DNA of 64,000 nt from Tumebacillus permanentifrigoris (GTDB lineage Bacteria; Bacillota; Bacilli; Tumebacillales; Tumebacillaceae), in contig NZ_QGGL01000009.1 in assembly GCF_003148565.1 (NCBI RefSeq), forward strand, positions 62,001-126,000, read 5' to 3'. The position numbers were made by a program, and so were the translations under genes. Positions within the stretch are counted from its first letter, which is position 1. Every line of letters begins with the position of its first letter. Positions 42,715 to 52,058 of the stretch are shown piece after piece. The notes below the pieces were generated by a model. The model was not told the origin of the DNA. It saw only the letters and a list, made by a program, of their open reading frames with translations, and searched no databases.

Positions 42715-43434
42715 TTGTTCGAACGTTACGAGTTGCAACCGATGGGTGATGGAGGTTTCACGATTGTGTTGCATCTGAAGCGCAACTTAGAAGAGTTTGC
42801 ACAGGAGCCAGGTCGCCGTTTGGATGGGAAAAAGCGGCATCAGTTGGAGCAGAACGTCAACGAGTACGTGAAGGAACGCTTCCCGAACTCGAAGATCACC
42901 CGTGCGAAAGTGATGATGGGGACGGCCCTGCTGGCGACGATCCCACTTGTGGGGGCCGCCGCTGCACCGGCGGCATTTGCGACCGGAGATACTGGTGGGA
43001 CAACGACCGGCACAACAGGCGCAGGCACGACCGCTGGGGAAACAGGAACGACGACCACGACGGAAACAGGTACAGGGACTGGCTCTACGACCGGGACTGG
43101 CACTGGAACCGGGACGGAAACGGGTGCTGGGACTAGCACTACGACTACGACGGAAACGGGTACAGGGACTGGCACAACGACTGGGACCGGGACGGAAACT
43201 GGCACTTCAACCGGGACTGGCACAGGGACGGAAACTGGCACTACAACCGGGACTGGTACAGGGACGGAAACCGGCACTACAACTGGTGGGACTGACACTG
43301 GCACTCCGGCTGGCGGTACCGACACTGGCACGACAACGGGTGGGACAGACACTGGCACTCCGGCTGGTGACACCACCCCACCTGGGGGTACGGACACCGG
43401 TGGCATTGACGCGGGTGGCACGACCACGCCTTAG
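42715..43434 (+). CDS. Thr/Gly-repeat protein with an N-terminal domain and one hydrophobic segment
   Basis: TTG at 42715 follows AAAGGAGGT at the ideal spacing. Residues 1-65 form a basic domain ([20 protein letters not shown], and [20 protein letters not shown]), followed by a hydrophobic stretch (about 68-88, [20 protein letters not shown]). The remaining about 150 residues consist of G-T, T-E-T and G-G-T-D-T repeats. The hydrophobic stretch may be a membrane anchor. The repeat part is likely extended and on the outer surface. No family name can be given; the repeat region is prone to length change. Confidence 0.78.
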   Translation: MFERYELQPMGDGGFTIVLHLKRNLEEFAQEPGRRLDGKKRHQLEQNVNEYVKERFPNSKITRAKVMMGTALLATIPLVGAAAAPAAFATGDTGGTTTGTTGAGTTAGETGTTTTTETGTGTGSTTGTGTGTGTETGAGTSTTTTTETGTGTGTTTGTGTETGTSTGTGTGTETGTTTGTGTGTETGTTTGGTDTGTPAGGTDTGTTTGGTDTGTPAGDTTPPGGTDTGGIDAGGTTTP

Positions 43435-43435
43435 C

Positions 43436-43479
43436 AAAAAAGAAATCCCCTACACGTTTCCGTGTGGGGGATTTTTTCG
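43436..43479. terminator. Terminator of the Thr/Gly-repeat gene
   Basis: The stem AATCCCCTACACG/CGTGTGGGGGATT is flanked by A and T runs. Confidence 0.9.
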
Positions 43480-43489
43480 CAACATATCC

Positions 43490-43520
43490 TTGACATGTTA
43501 AATGGGTTTGTGGTTAAAAT
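43490..43520 (+). promoter_or_regulatory. Promoter of the MazF/PemK-fold gene
   Basis: A consensus TTGACA and TAAAAT are separated by 19 bases (or TTAAAA by 18), 55 bases before the start. The spacing is somewhat long. Confidence 0.5.
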
Positions 43521-43578
43521 AGTACGAACGTTCCCCTGCACACCCTCTCATACTTCCTCGTAAGGAGACCTCACTGTG

Positions 43579-44283
43579 ATGCCGAACAAAAAACTCTTGC
43601 TCGACCTGTACCGTCTGCACCCTGAACGCAGTGCCGTTCAGGAAGGAGTTCTGCCAGAGATGATGAAGTCGATCGGCAAACTCTTGCTCTTCCTCACCAA
43701 TTCCTCCCTCCGTCGCTCCGTCCCCCTGATCCTCTGGCACGAATTCTGGCTCGAACGCAACCAATACCCGGAAAACCACACCCGCTACAAGCGAGGGCGG
43801 CTGATCTACGCTGACCTCGGTGCCTACAACATCGGCTCCGAAACCTCCTATCGCCACCCCTGCCTACTCCTCTTCGAAGGCCGCAACTGGGCCTTGATCG
43901 CCCCGATGACCAGCAAAAAGTACGGCGATGCGATCGCCCTCCACTACGACCTCCCTCACCATTACCCACTCGACGCTCCCTCTACCCTGCAACTAGATGC
44001 CATCAAAGTGATCGACAAGCGGCGCATCCTCGGTTACTTCCTCACCCGACAATGGCACCAACAACAAGAAGACCAGACCGGACAGGGCGAACCCATCATG
44101 CTCGACAAAAAAGACCTGGACGCCGTTGACGAGCTGATCGCTCGCCACTTTGCACCAGGTCTGCACAAAATGTTTTTGCATGCACGCTATCGCCAACACC
44201 AGTTAGAGATCGAAAACCAAATGCTCCGCCATCAGCTCGCCACTTTACGTGCGCTCCATTCGGAGCTGGAAAGCATCCCCTGA
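43579..44283 (+). CDS. MazF/PemK-fold protein with N- and C-terminal extensions
   Basis: The 234-residue product (from ATG 43579; GTG 43576 gives one residue more) has a central domain at about residues 70-160. It reads YKRGRLIYADLGAYNIGSE, RHPCLLLFEGRNWALIAPMT, and DAPSTLQLDAIKVIDKRRIL. These follow the MazF/PemK toxin pattern (basic start, G-S-E loop, R-P, APxT, and the final IxxIDKxRL). Family toxins have about 110-120 residues. Here about 70 residues precede the domain and a helical, charged tail follows. No antitoxin gene is adjacent, so a toxin role is not established. Confidence 0.72.
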   Translation: MPNKKLLLDLYRLHPERSAVQEGVLPEMMKSIGKLLLFLTNSSLRRSVPLILWHEFWLERNQYPENHTRYKRGRLIYADLGAYNIGSETSYRHPCLLLFEGRNWALIAPMTSKKYGDAIALHYDLPHHYPLDAPSTLQLDAIKVIDKRRILGYFLTRQWHQQQEDQTGQGEPIMLDKKDLDAVDELIARHFAPGLHKMFLHARYRQHQLEIENQMLRHQLATLRALHSELESIP

Positions 44284-44362
44284 ACCTAGAAGGCTTCCTC
44301 AAGCGATCAAGCTAGTTCCTGCTTGATGCTTTTTTCCCTGATCGCTCCAGGAAGCCCCCCGC

Positions 44363-45058
44363 TCAGATCTTCCCGAGCATCATCATCGTCATCTGGGCCG
44401 CATGTTGTTCGGCTTCTTTTTTCGAACGCCCCATCCCTTCGCCCATCGACTTGTGGTCAAGCAAAACCTGTGCCACGAACTCACGATTGTGCGCCGGGCC
44501 ACGCTCTTCCAAAATTTGATAGGACAAAGCTCCAAGACCTTCGCGTTGCACATGTTCTTGTAGCATCGTCTTGTAATCGGTCAAGAGCGGTGCGTTGACG
44601 TCTGTCAGTTCCGAGACGACAAAGCGGTGGAGAAACTCTTTGACCGCAGCCAAGCCTTGGTCAAGGTAATACGCGCCTACGAACGCTTCAAAAACGTCCG
44701 CCAACAGCGCTGGTCGCTTGCGTCCGCCGGAGATCTCCTCGCCGCGTCCCAAACGAATGTACTTGTCGAAGTTCAACTTGGTCGCAAATCGTACCAGTGA
44801 AGGTTCACACACGATCGTCGCGCGCAGGCGAGTCAATTCACCCTCCGGCATCTTCGTGAACTTGAGGAACAGATACTCGCTGACGAGCAATTCCAACACT
44901 GCATCTCCCAAGAATTCCAATCGTTCGTTGTCCTGTCCGATCTCCGTTCGATGCTCGTTGCGGTAGGAAGCATGCGTAAACGCTTGCTTCAGCAACTTGC
45001 GGTTCTGAAACTGAATCCCGAGGTCGGACAACAATTTATCAAATTGAATGACCACCAC
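44363..45058 (-). CDS. rnc: Ribonuclease III
   Basis: RNase III cleaves double-stranded RNA, including rRNA precursors. The 231-residue product has the nuclease signature [18 protein letters not shown] and a C-terminal double-stranded-RNA-binding domain (about 155-231; [14 protein letters not shown] and [16 protein letters not shown]). It starts at GTG 45058 after AGGTGA. It follows fabF, with a hairpin in the 87-base gap. Confidence 0.97.
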   Translation of the reverse strand: MVVIQFDKLLSDLGIQFQNRKLLKQAFTHASYRNEHRTEIGQDNERLEFLGDAVLELLVSEYLFLKFTKMPEGELTRLRATIVCEPSLVRFATKLNFDKYIRLGRGEEISGGRKRPALLADVFEAFVGAYYLDQGLAAVKEFLHRFVVSELTDVNAPLLTDYKTMLQEHVQREGLGALSYQILEERGPAHNREFVAQVLLDHKSMGEGMGRSKKEAEQHAAQMTMMMLGKI

Positions 45059-45090
45059 TACTTCACCTGACCCTACAGAAATGGAGATAC

Positions 45091-45120
45091 CCTGGCAACC
45101 GAAACTCCGGTTCCCAGGGA
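45091..45120. repeat. Hairpin between fabF and rnc
   Basis: CCCTGG and CCAGGG pair, with an inner CAACCG/CGGTT stem. No T run follows, so it is more likely a processing or stabilising structure than a terminator. Confidence 0.5.
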
Positions 45121-45144
45121 CAAAGCGTACTTTCGTGTATGTCG

Positions 45145-46386
45145 TTACTCGGTGTACTTCTTCAAAATGATCGTTGCGTTATGACCACCGAATCCAAACG
45201 AGTTCGACATGCAATAGTCTACGTCAGCCGAGCGTGCTTCATTCGGTACGTAGTCCAGATCGCAACCTTCGTCCGGGTTGTCGAGGTTGATCGTTGGCGG
45301 GAGAATGCTGTCGCGCATCGCTTCCACACAGGCAATCGCCTCGATTGCACCGGCTGCCCCGAGCAGATGGCCGGTCATCGACTTGGTCGAAGATACCGCC
45401 AATTTGTACGCATGATCGCCGTACACCGTTTTGATCGCTGTCGTCTCAATCACGTCAGCACCTGTCCCAGTACCATGTGCGTTGATGTACTGGATCTTGT
45501 TGGCTTCAATTCCCGCATCGCGGAGTGCATCGCGCATCGCACGTGCAGCCCCTTCACCCTCCGGCGCCGGTGCCGTGATGTGATAAGCATCGCCGCTCAT
45601 GCCGTAGCCGATGACTTCAGCGAGAATCTTCGCGCCGCGCTTCTTAGCGTGCTCAAGTTCTTCAAGCACGAGAATGCCAGAACCTTCGGAGAGGACGAAT
45701 CCGTCACGGTCTTTGTCAAAGGGACGGCTGGCCTTTTCCGGGGTATCGTTGAAAGCGGTTGACATCGCTTTCGCAGAGTTGAACCCAGCGACCGGCAACG
45801 GCAGAACCGCTGCTTCCGAACCACCGCAGACCATGACATCTGCTGCACCGCGCTCAATGATCTTGTACGCGTCCCCGATTGCGTTGGTGCCTGTTGCACA
45901 AGCAGAGATCGGCGACGAGTTCGGGCCTTTGGCACCGATCAGGATGGAGACTTGACCAGAAGCCATGTCTCCGATGATCATCGGGACGAAGAACGGGGAG
46001 ACACGTCGCGGTCCTTTTTCACTCAGTACATCGTGTTGTTCGCATAGCGTTTCGATACCGCCGATGCCGGAACCTATGTATACACCGACACGTTCAGCAA
46101 TTTCATCATTGATGTCGAGATCGGCGTTCTTGATAGCTTGCAGAGAGGCTGCAATCGCATAATGGACGAAACGGTCCATTTTACGTGCTTCCTTTTTATC
46201 GATAAAGTCCTCCGCGTTGAAGTCGACGACTAACCCAGCGATGGTGGTCGCGAAGCCTGTGGTGTCGAAGCGGTCAATCGGCCGGATTCCGGATCTTCCG
46301 TTTTTCAAGTTGTTCCAAAACGTTTCTACGTCGTTCCCAACGGGGGAAACAACACCCATACCGGTGATCACTACACGCCTTTTCAT
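45145..46386 (-). CDS. fabF: 3-oxoacyl-ACP synthase II
   Basis: FabF elongates acyl-ACP with malonyl-ACP. The 413-residue product has the catalytic Cys in [15 protein letters not shown] and the two His in [15 protein letters not shown] and [18 protein letters not shown], with the C-terminal [15 protein letters not shown] 46386 opens [17 protein letters not shown]. Here it follows acpP in the same cluster as fabH. Confidence 0.98.
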   Translation of the reverse strand: MKRRVVITGMGVVSPVGNDVETFWNNLKNGRSGIRPIDRFDTTGFATTIAGLVVDFNAEDFIDKKEARKMDRFVHYAIAASLQAIKNADLDINDEIAERVGVYIGSGIGGIETLCEQHDVLSEKGPRRVSPFFVPMIIGDMASGQVSILIGAKGPNSSPISACATGTNAIGDAYKIIERGAADVMVCGGSEAAVLPLPVAGFNSAKAMSTAFNDTPEKASRPFDKDRDGFVLSEGSGILVLEELEHAKKRGAKILAEVIGYGMSGDAYHITAPAPEGEGAARAMRDALRDAGIEANKIQYINAHGTGTGADVIETTAIKTVYGDHAYKLAVSSTKSMTGHLLGAAGAIEAIACVEAMRDSILPPTINLDNPDEGCDLDYVPNEARSADVDYCMSNSFGFGGHNATIILKKYTE

Positions 46387-46434
46387 GTTGGTTCACCTTC
46401 GCTTTATCCTAGGGTTCGGGTACCACACAGTAAG

Positions 46435-46476
46435 GAGAAGCCCCAATTGCTAGTATGGAGCGGATTGGAGCTTCTC
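46435..46476. repeat. 13-bp hairpin between acpP and fabF
   Basis: The arms 46435-46447 and 46464-46476 pair with one mismatch around a 16-base loop, and no T run follows. It lies in the 109 bases after acpP and could protect the acpP 3' end or attenuate fabF. Confidence 0.6.
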
Positions 46477-46495
46477 AACCATGTTCGGGTGGAGA

Positions 46496-46732
46496 TTACT
46501 TGTGAGACGAGATGTAGTTGACCACATCACCTACGGTGTTGATCTTTTCTGCGTCTTCATCGGAAATTTCCATATCGAACTCGTCTTCGAGTTCCATCAC
46601 CAATTCGACGACGTCGAGGGAGTCTGCACCGAGGTCTTCCTTGAAGGATGCTTCGAGGGTGACATCGTTGGCTTCAACACCCAGTCGGTCTACGACGATG
46701 TTTTTTACTTTTTCCAAGATTTCTACGGACAT
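46496..46732 (-). CDS. acpP: Acyl carrier protein
   Basis: ACP carries the growing acyl chain on a phosphopantetheine. The 78-residue acidic product has the attachment Ser in [18 protein letters not shown] 46732 follows GGAGGAGGTGAA; a GTG upstream lies in that site. Confidence 0.98.
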   Translation of the reverse strand: MSVEILEKVKNIVVDRLGVEANDVTLEASFKEDLGADSLDVVELVMELEDEFDMEISDEDAEKINTVGDVVNYISSHK

Positions 46733-46763
46733 GCTGTTCACCTCCTCCCAAGTTGCTAGTATA

Positions 46764-47504
46764 CTACATCACCATGCCACCGTCGACAGTCAGGACTTGA
46801 CCGGTGATATAACCGGCGCGGTCCGACGCGAGGAAGGACACCGTGTGGGCAATATCCTCTGGACGACCCAGTCGTGCCAGCGGAATGGCCTCGAATAGCT
46901 TGCTTCTAACATCTTCAGTCAGCTTGTCCGTCATGTCCGTTTCGATGTAGCCTGGAGCGATTGCGTTGACTGTGATGCCACGCGACGCGAGTTCCTTGGC
47001 GTTCGATTTGGTCAAGCCGATCACGCCCGCTTTGGCGGAGACGTAGTTGGCTTGGCCTGCGTTGCCGATCAGACCGACAACAGACGTGATGTTGATGATC
47101 CGGCCTGCGCGTTGCTTCATCATCGGGCGGGCTACCGCTTTGGTCACGTTGAACACGCCTTTGAGGTTGGTGTTCAGCACGGAGTCCCACTCCTCTTCCT
47201 TCATGCGAATCAGGAGGTTATCACGGGTGATCCCAGCGTTGTTGACGACGATATCGACGCGACCGAACGTCTCGGTGGTCGCTGCGACGATTTTTTCGAC
47301 ATCTGCATAGCTTGCCACATCGCCTTGGACCGCGATCGCTTCCCCGCCATTTTCCTTGATCAGTGCGACGACTTCCTCCGCAGCAGATTGTGAGCCTGCG
47401 TAGTTCACAACCACCTTCGCGCCTTGCTCCGCCAATTCGAGGCAGATGGCGCGCCCGATGCCACGGGAGCCGCCTGTGACGAGTGCTACTTTGTCTTTAA
47501 GCAT
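46764..47504 (-). CDS. fabG: 3-oxoacyl-ACP reductase
   Basis: FabG reduces the 3-oxo group with NADPH. The 246-residue short-chain dehydrogenase has [22 protein letters not shown], Ser in NITSVVG, and the Tyr-x3-Lys motif as YVSAKAG. It overlaps fabD by eight bases. Confidence 0.98.
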   Translation of the reverse strand: MLKDKVALVTGGSRGIGRAICLELAEQGAKVVVNYAGSQSAAEEVVALIKENGGEAIAVQGDVASYADVEKIVAATTETFGRVDIVVNNAGITRDNLLIRMKEEEWDSVLNTNLKGVFNVTKAVARPMMKQRAGRIINITSVVGLIGNAGQANYVSAKAGVIGLTKSNAKELASRGITVNAIAPGYIETDMTDKLTEDVRSKLFEAIPLARLGRPEDIAHTVSFLASDRAGYITGQVLTVDGGMVM

Positions 47505-48456
47505 GGGTAGACTCCCCTCTGAGTGCAGTATCGACTTTTGCGAGCGTTTCGATGTCTTTGAAGAAGAGCGTAGGAATCTTGCGGTTGACCTTCTTGTTCA
47601 GGCCGGCCAAAACACTGCTGGAGCCGATCTCCAAGAACGCATCAACGCCGTACTCATCCAACATCAAGCGAGTCGTGTCTTCCCAGAGAACAGGAGCTAC
47701 GACCTGAGTGATCAGCGCGTCGCGAATCTCCTGAGCGCTTTGCACCGGCTTGGCGGTGGCGTTGGCGATGACCGGAATCTTCGCATCGTGGATCTCAACT
47801 GTCTGTAGCACCTCGGCGAGACGGTCTGCCGCTGGAGCCATCAGCGAAGAGTGGAACGGGCCGCTGACGACGAGGGACTTGAATTTGCTCCCTGCTGCTG
47901 CAACCGCTTCCTCCGCTTTGGCGACTGCTTCCGCCTTGCCCGAGATCACGATCTGACCTGGACAGTTGATGTTGGCGAGTTCGACCGGACCGTGTTCCGC
48001 CGAGACGCGGGTACAGATGTCTTGCAACGCGTCGCGCTCCATCGCGATGATCGCACTCATTGCTCCCTGTCCCGCCGGCACCGCTTCGTTCATGAAACGG
48101 CCACGTGCGTGCACCAGTCGTACCGCATCCTCAAAAGACAGCGCTCCTGCTGCGACCAGCGCCGTATATTCGCCCAGCGAGTGACCCGCCGTACACACAA
48201 ACTCAAAATCCGGGAACTCTTGCTGGAGCGCCCGGTAGAGCGCGATACTTGCGGTCAGGATCGCCGGTTGGGCGTTGTAGGTCAGGTTCAGGGTTTCCTG
48301 CGGACCTTCCCACATGATCTCAGAAAGGGAGAAGCCGAGCGCTTCGTCCGCTTGGCGGAACACATCTGCCGTCACCGGGTGTGTCGCCGCCAATTCGCGG
48401 CCCATACCGACGACTTGGGAACCTTGTCCTGGGAATACGAGAGCATACTTGGTCAT
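47497..48456 (-). CDS. fabD: Malonyl-CoA:ACP transacylase
   Basis: FabD makes malonyl-ACP. ATG 48456 follows GGGAGGACC. The 319-residue product has FPGQGSQVVGMGREL, the active Ser in GHSLGEYTALVAAG, and the His in VSGPFHSSLM. Confidence 0.98.
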   Translation of the reverse strand: MTKYALVFPGQGSQVVGMGRELAATHPVTADVFRQADEALGFSLSEIMWEGPQETLNLTYNAQPAILTASIALYRALQQEFPDFEFVCTAGHSLGEYTALVAAGALSFEDAVRLVHARGRFMNEAVPAGQGAMSAIIAMERDALQDICTRVSAEHGPVELANINCPGQIVISGKAEAVAKAEEAVAAAGSKFKSLVVSGPFHSSLMAPAADRLAEVLQTVEIHDAKIPVIANATAKPVQSAQEIRDALITQVVAPVLWEDTTRLMLDEYGVDAFLEIGSSSVLAGLNKKVNRKIPTLFFKDIETLAKVDTALRGESTHA

Positions 48457-48482
48457 CAGTTTGGTCCTCCCTGTTTCTATCG

Positions 48483-49469
48483 TTACCAGCGCAGTGTGGT
48501 CGCGCCCCACGTCAAACCTGCTCCGAAGCCGACGAGGACGAGCAGATCGTTCTCTTGGATCTTGCCCAGACGCACAGCTTCGTCGAGGGCGACCGGGATG
48601 GAAGCGGACGACATGTTGCCGTATTTGTGTAGGTTGACGTAGACCTTGTCCGGAGACAGCCCCAGACGGTTCACAGCCGAGTCGATGATGCGCGTATTGG
48701 CTTGGTGCGGGATCAGGAAGTCGATGTCCGCCTTGGTCAGGCCCGCTTTGTGCAGGGCTGCTTCCGAAGCGGAGCCGAGGATGCGGACGGCGAACTTGAA
48801 GACATCGTTGCCCGCCATCGAGATGAAATGTTCCCCCGCAAGGATCGTCTCCTGCGTCGCCGGGTTGCGAGAGCCGCCCGCTGCCTGCTTCAGCAACTCA
48901 CCGCCAGAACCGTCTGCCCCCATCTCAAAGGATAGGAAGCCACGCCCTTCTGTGGTCGGGCCGAGAACGACAGCGCCTGCACCGTCACCGAACAGCACAC
49001 AGGTGCTGCGATCGGTCATGTCGGTGATCTTGGACAGCGTTTCAACACCGATGACCAGCGTGTATTTGTACATACCGCTTTGCACCATCGGAACTGCACA
49101 GGAAAGCGCGTAGAGGAAGCCGCTACAACCAGCAGACAAGTCGAACGCCGCTGCCTTTTTCGCACCCAAGCGATCTTGGATCAGACACGCAGTCGCTGGG
49201 AACATGAAGTCCGGTGTGACCGTTGCACAGATCACGAGACCGATTTCTTCCGGCTTGATGCCTGCCGCTTCAATCGCTTTCTTGGCAGCTTCCACAGCGA
49301 GATCGGAACTCGCCATGCCTTCGTCCACAAAGCGACGTTCGCTGATCCCTGTGCGGGAGCGAATCCACTCGTCGGTGGTATCCACCATCTTCGCCATGTC
49401 TTCATTGGTCACCACTCGGCTCGGCAAAGCCGACCCGGTTCCGAGGATGCCGACTGGAATATTGGTCAT
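48483..49469 (-). CDS. fabH: 3-oxoacyl-ACP synthase III
   Basis: FabH starts fatty-acid synthesis from an acyl-CoA primer and malonyl-ACP. ATG 49469 follows AAGGGGGAG. The 328-residue product has the Cys in DLSAGCSGFLYALS, the His in IPHQANTRII and Asn in the HKYGNMSSASI region. In B. subtilis it is elsewhere; here it lies between plsX and fabD, as in E. coli-like clusters. Confidence 0.97.
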   Translation of the reverse strand: MTNIPVGILGTGSALPSRVVTNEDMAKMVDTTDEWIRSRTGISERRFVDEGMASSDLAVEAAKKAIEAAGIKPEEIGLVICATVTPDFMFPATACLIQDRLGAKKAAAFDLSAGCSGFLYALSCAVPMVQSGMYKYTLVIGVETLSKITDMTDRSTCVLFGDGAGAVVLGPTTEGRGFLSFEMGADGSGGELLKQAAGGSRNPATQETILAGEHFISMAGNDVFKFAVRILGSASEAALHKAGLTKADIDFLIPHQANTRIIDSAVNRLGLSPDKVYVNLHKYGNMSSASIPVALDEAVRLGKIQENDLLVLVGFGAGLTWGATTLRW

Positions 49470-49482
49470 ACTGCTCTCCCCC

Positions 49483-50478
49483 TTATTGCTGCTGAACTTC
49501 CAAATCGCTACGGATCTGTTCAAGCACGCCCCCTGCGATAAAACGACGAGCTTGTTCGATCGCCATCTCAAAGGCACGAGCATTGGAGGAGCCGTGCGCC
49601 TTGATCACCGCACCATTGATTCCCAGCAACGGCGCACCGCCGTACTCGGAATAGTCAAACGTCTTTTTAAATTTGCGCAGACCTGGCTTCAAAACGAACG
49701 CCGCCAGCTTGGTCAACGTGCCGGCCATGAACACATCCCGCAAGCGATCAAACAGACCAAGACCAAACCCTTCGATCAGCTTCAACATGTTGTTGCCCGT
49801 GAAGCCATCCGCGACGAGCACGTCACACTTGTCATACATCGCCTCGCGCGCTTCGATGTTGCCAACGAAGTCGAACGAACCATTTTGCAGCAGTTCGAAC
49901 GCTTCCTTGCGCAACTTATCCCCTTTGCCTGGCTCCGAGCCGATGTTAAGCAACCCGATGCGCGGCTTTTTGAGGTCAAATAGTTCCTTGGCGAAAGCGT
50001 TGGCCATCAATCCGTACTGGAAGAGATGGAGTGGCTCCGCATCCATATTCGCCCCAACGTCGAGCACCAGCATCGCTTTGCCGCAAAACGTTGGCCAGAT
50101 CGACGCGAGCGCTGGACGTTCGATCGACGGGATGCGGCCTACGACCAGCAAGCCCGCTGTCATCAACGCGCCTGTGTTACCCGCGGAGACGAAGCCGTCT
50201 GCTTGTCCTTCCTTCACCATCCGCGCGGCCACCACCATCGATGAGTCCTTTTTGCGTCTGACCGAGCGCACCGGTTCATCGTCCGCGGTGATCACTTCTG
50301 TGGTATGTACAATCTCGATATTCGGGGGTCTCTCGCTGCCGAGGCACCGTTGGATTGCTTCTTCGTCACCGACGAGGACCAACGTAACATCCCGGTTCGC
50401 GCGAGCCGCCTGGAGCGTGCCTTCTACGATAGCTTGAGGGGCATTGTCACCGCCCATGGCATCGATCGCGATTCTCAC
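49483..50478 (-). CDS. plsX: Phosphate acyltransferase PlsX
   Basis: PlsX converts acyl-ACP to acyl-phosphate for PlsY. The 331-residue product opens MRIAIDAMGGDNAPQAIVEG, has FVSAGNTGALMTAGL, GLLNIGSEPGKGD and a C-terminal EYGGAPLLGINGAVIKAHG. It follows fapR. Confidence 0.98.
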   Translation of the reverse strand: MRIAIDAMGGDNAPQAIVEGTLQAARANRDVTLVLVGDEEAIQRCLGSERPPNIEIVHTTEVITADDEPVRSVRRKKDSSMVVAARMVKEGQADGFVSAGNTGALMTAGLLVVGRIPSIERPALASIWPTFCGKAMLVLDVGANMDAEPLHLFQYGLMANAFAKELFDLKKPRIGLLNIGSEPGKGDKLRKEAFELLQNGSFDFVGNIEAREAMYDKCDVLVADGFTGNNMLKLIEGFGLGLFDRLRDVFMAGTLTKLAAFVLKPGLRKFKKTFDYSEYGGAPLLGINGAVIKAHGSSNARAFEMAIEQARRFIAGGVLEQIRSDLEVQQQ

Positions 50479-50512
50479 AGGTTGTTACCTCCACTCTGAC
50501 TGTTCCTGGTGT

Positions 50513-51067
50513 CTATTTGTTTTTGAAAACTACAAACTGCCCTTCAAACACGATGTCGTCGCCAACTTTGGTAGCGACATCGACGCAGGCACGATCCTCG
50601 CGGTTGTCAGCGACTACCGCTTTCGATATTAATCGTTCGCCAAGTTTCACTTGCCGGGTAAACCGCACATCCGCCGTGCCGGTCAAAACGACCTCTGCAT
50701 CGATGACGGAGACGGCCAGCGAATTCGCTTGGGCGAACAGATGATGTCCTCGGGCGATCTTGGTGCGGGTAAAGACATGCTCAGGGCCGATTTCCAAGAT
50801 GGAGATCGCGAGGTGGTTGAGGTCGAGCTCGATCAACTCCCCGATCACTTCCGTCAATTCCAACGAGCGTACTTTGCCGTAGTTGTTGTTGGCCACTGCC
50901 TTGATGCGCTCGCGCAGTTCCGGAATTCCCAGCGATAGTCGATCCAAGCGAATCGTCTGTACGCTGACCGCAAACCGCTCAGCCAGTTCTTCATCCGTTA
51001 AAAAGGGCTCTGTCTCGATCAGCGCGGTCAACTCCTGCTGCCGTACTTGCTTGTTTCTCGCCACCAT
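50513..51067 (-). CDS. fapR: Transcriptional repressor of fatty-acid and phospholipid genes, FapR
   Basis: FapR represses the fab/pls regulon and is released by malonyl-CoA. The 184-residue product has a DeoR-type N-terminal helix-turn-helix (EELAERFAVSVQTIRLDRLS) and a C-terminal hotdog domain with ARGHHLFAQANSLAVSVIDA and ADVRFTRQVKLGERL. The start is uncertain: ATG 51067 has a weak ribosome site; ATG 51085 has none. A likely FapR site lies in its own promoter, indicating autoregulation. Confidence 0.96.
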   Translation of the reverse strand: MVARNKQVRQQELTALIETEPFLTDEELAERFAVSVQTIRLDRLSLGIPELRERIKAVANNNYGKVRSLELTEVIGELIELDLNHLAISILEIGPEHVFTRTKIARGHHLFAQANSLAVSVIDAEVVLTGTADVRFTRQVKLGERLISKAVVADNREDRACVDVATKVGDDIVFEGQFVVFKNK

Positions 51068-51106
51068 CTGCAACCGAACCCCCATGTTGAACTTGCGTAT
51101 CGTGTG

Positions 51107-51123
51107 TTAGTACCTAGTGCTAT
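51107..51123. promoter_or_regulatory. Probable FapR operator
   Basis: TTAGTACCTAGTGCTAT fits the known Bacillus FapR box (TTAGTACC at one half; near-symmetrical other half). It lies just downstream of the -10 box of the fapR promoter, so binding would block initiation. Confidence 0.75.
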
Positions 51124-51127
51124 TAGA

Positions 51128-51156
51128 AGTATATAAAACAGCTTCCCGTTTTACAA
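51128..51156 (-). promoter_or_regulatory. Promoter of the fapR-plsX-fab operon
   Basis: TTGTAA, a 17-base spacer and TATACT lie on the minus strand directly upstream of the FapR site. Confidence 0.75.
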
Positions 51157-51211
51157 CTCGTTTTTGCGAAAAAATTTTTTGACACGAAATAACGAGAACT
51201 ATCAAAAAAAA

Positions 51212-51250
51212 CCAAAAAAGCAAGTATCCACAAAGGGACACTTGCTTTTG
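51212..51250 (-). terminator. Terminator of yceD-rpmF
   Basis: The stem GCAAGTGTCC/GGATACTTGC has two mismatches at most and is followed by TTTTTTGG on the minus strand. Confidence 0.8.
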
Positions 51251-51260
51251 GTTCACAAAA

Positions 51261-51437
51261 TTAGTTGGACTCCACGATCGTGCGGCCCTTGTAGGTGCCA
51301 CAGTTTTTGCAAATGCGGTGAGCCAGCTTCATTTCGTGGCACTGCGGGCATTCAACCATACCCGGCAGAGTCAGTTTGAAGTGGGTGCGGCGCATACGTT
51401 TACGGGTTTTCGAAGTACGGTGCTGCGGAACTGCCAT
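51261..51437 (-). CDS. rpmF: 50S ribosomal protein L32 (zinc-binding form)
   Basis: The 58-residue product opens [20 protein letters not shown] and has two Cys pairs, CPQC and CKNC, so it is the zinc-binding L32 form. AAGGAGGTG precedes ATG at 51437. It follows yceD, the universal pair. Confidence 0.98.
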   Translation of the reverse strand: MAVPQHRTSKTRKRMRRTHFKLTLPGMVECPQCHEMKLAHRICKNCGTYKGRTIVESN

Positions 51438-51475
51438 CTCTAAGTACACCTCCTTATAAAAAAGAGAGAAAAACT

Positions 51476-52000
51476 CTACTTGTCGGTCTCAAAAAATTTA
51501 GCAAGATCTGCTAATCGAGGGTCAATCCGTTCCGTCTTGCATGAACACGTCGTCTCATTGAGGTTCACTCCACACACTGTGCACAGACCTTTGCAGTCTG
51601 GACTATGCAACGGGGCATACGGCAACGCAAGCGCTATCTCTTGCTCGACGAACGGCGCTAATTCGATGAAGTCGCCCGCAACAGGTGTGCGGTCTTCCTC
51701 CATAGTAGCTTCGGCATCGGCCAGCTTGTCCTCATCAACTTGGACAAACTCCTCGGCAAACGGCGCGCGCAGTTTGTGAGAGTAATCGACCAGACAACGG
51801 GAACAACGGAGCGTTGCTTTGGTTCTGAGGCTACCCTTCACCGTCGCAAGTCCGAATGATTCCACGCCATGAAGGTTTACATACACAGGCTCCAAGGCAA
51901 TCAACTGGAGATTCTCTTTGACTAAGTTCGGTAGTTCTACCGAATCCTGAATATGAACACCATCAGTGTTTTCGCGCAAGTCACGCCAACGCAGTTTCAA
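51476..52000 (-). CDS. yceD: YceD (DUF177) protein
   Basis: The family is linked to 23S rRNA accumulation and is paired with rpmF. The 174-residue product (TTG at 52000 after GAGGTG) has the Cys pair LRCSRCL, an acidic linker, and a C-terminal Cys cluster with [20 protein letters not shown]. Confidence 0.93.
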   Translation of the reverse strand: MKLRWRDLRENTDGVHIQDSVELPNLVKENLQLIALEPVYVNLHGVESFGLATVKGSLRTKATLRCSRCLVDYSHKLRAPFAEEFVQVDEDKLADAEATMEEDRTPVAGDFIELAPFVEQEIALALPYAPLHSPDCKGLCTVCGVNLNETTCSCKTERIDPRLADLAKFFETDK

Positions 52001-52029
52001 CGCAATCACCTCGTAAGCAACAGAGTTCA

Positions 52030-52058
52030 TTATAGCTAGGAGTTGGCAAATTGTCAAT
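52030..52058 (-). promoter_or_regulatory. Promoter of yceD-rpmF
   Basis: A consensus TTGACA, 17 bases and TATAAT on the minus strand. Its -35 box overlaps the -35 box of the divergent tmcAL promoter. Confidence 0.85.

Noticed and set aside
42840-43427. 195-codon minus-strand frame of Val/Pro/Ser repeats
   Set aside because: It is the mirror of the Thr/Gly repeats of the plus-strand gene, with no ribosome site; the plus-strand frame has an ideal one.
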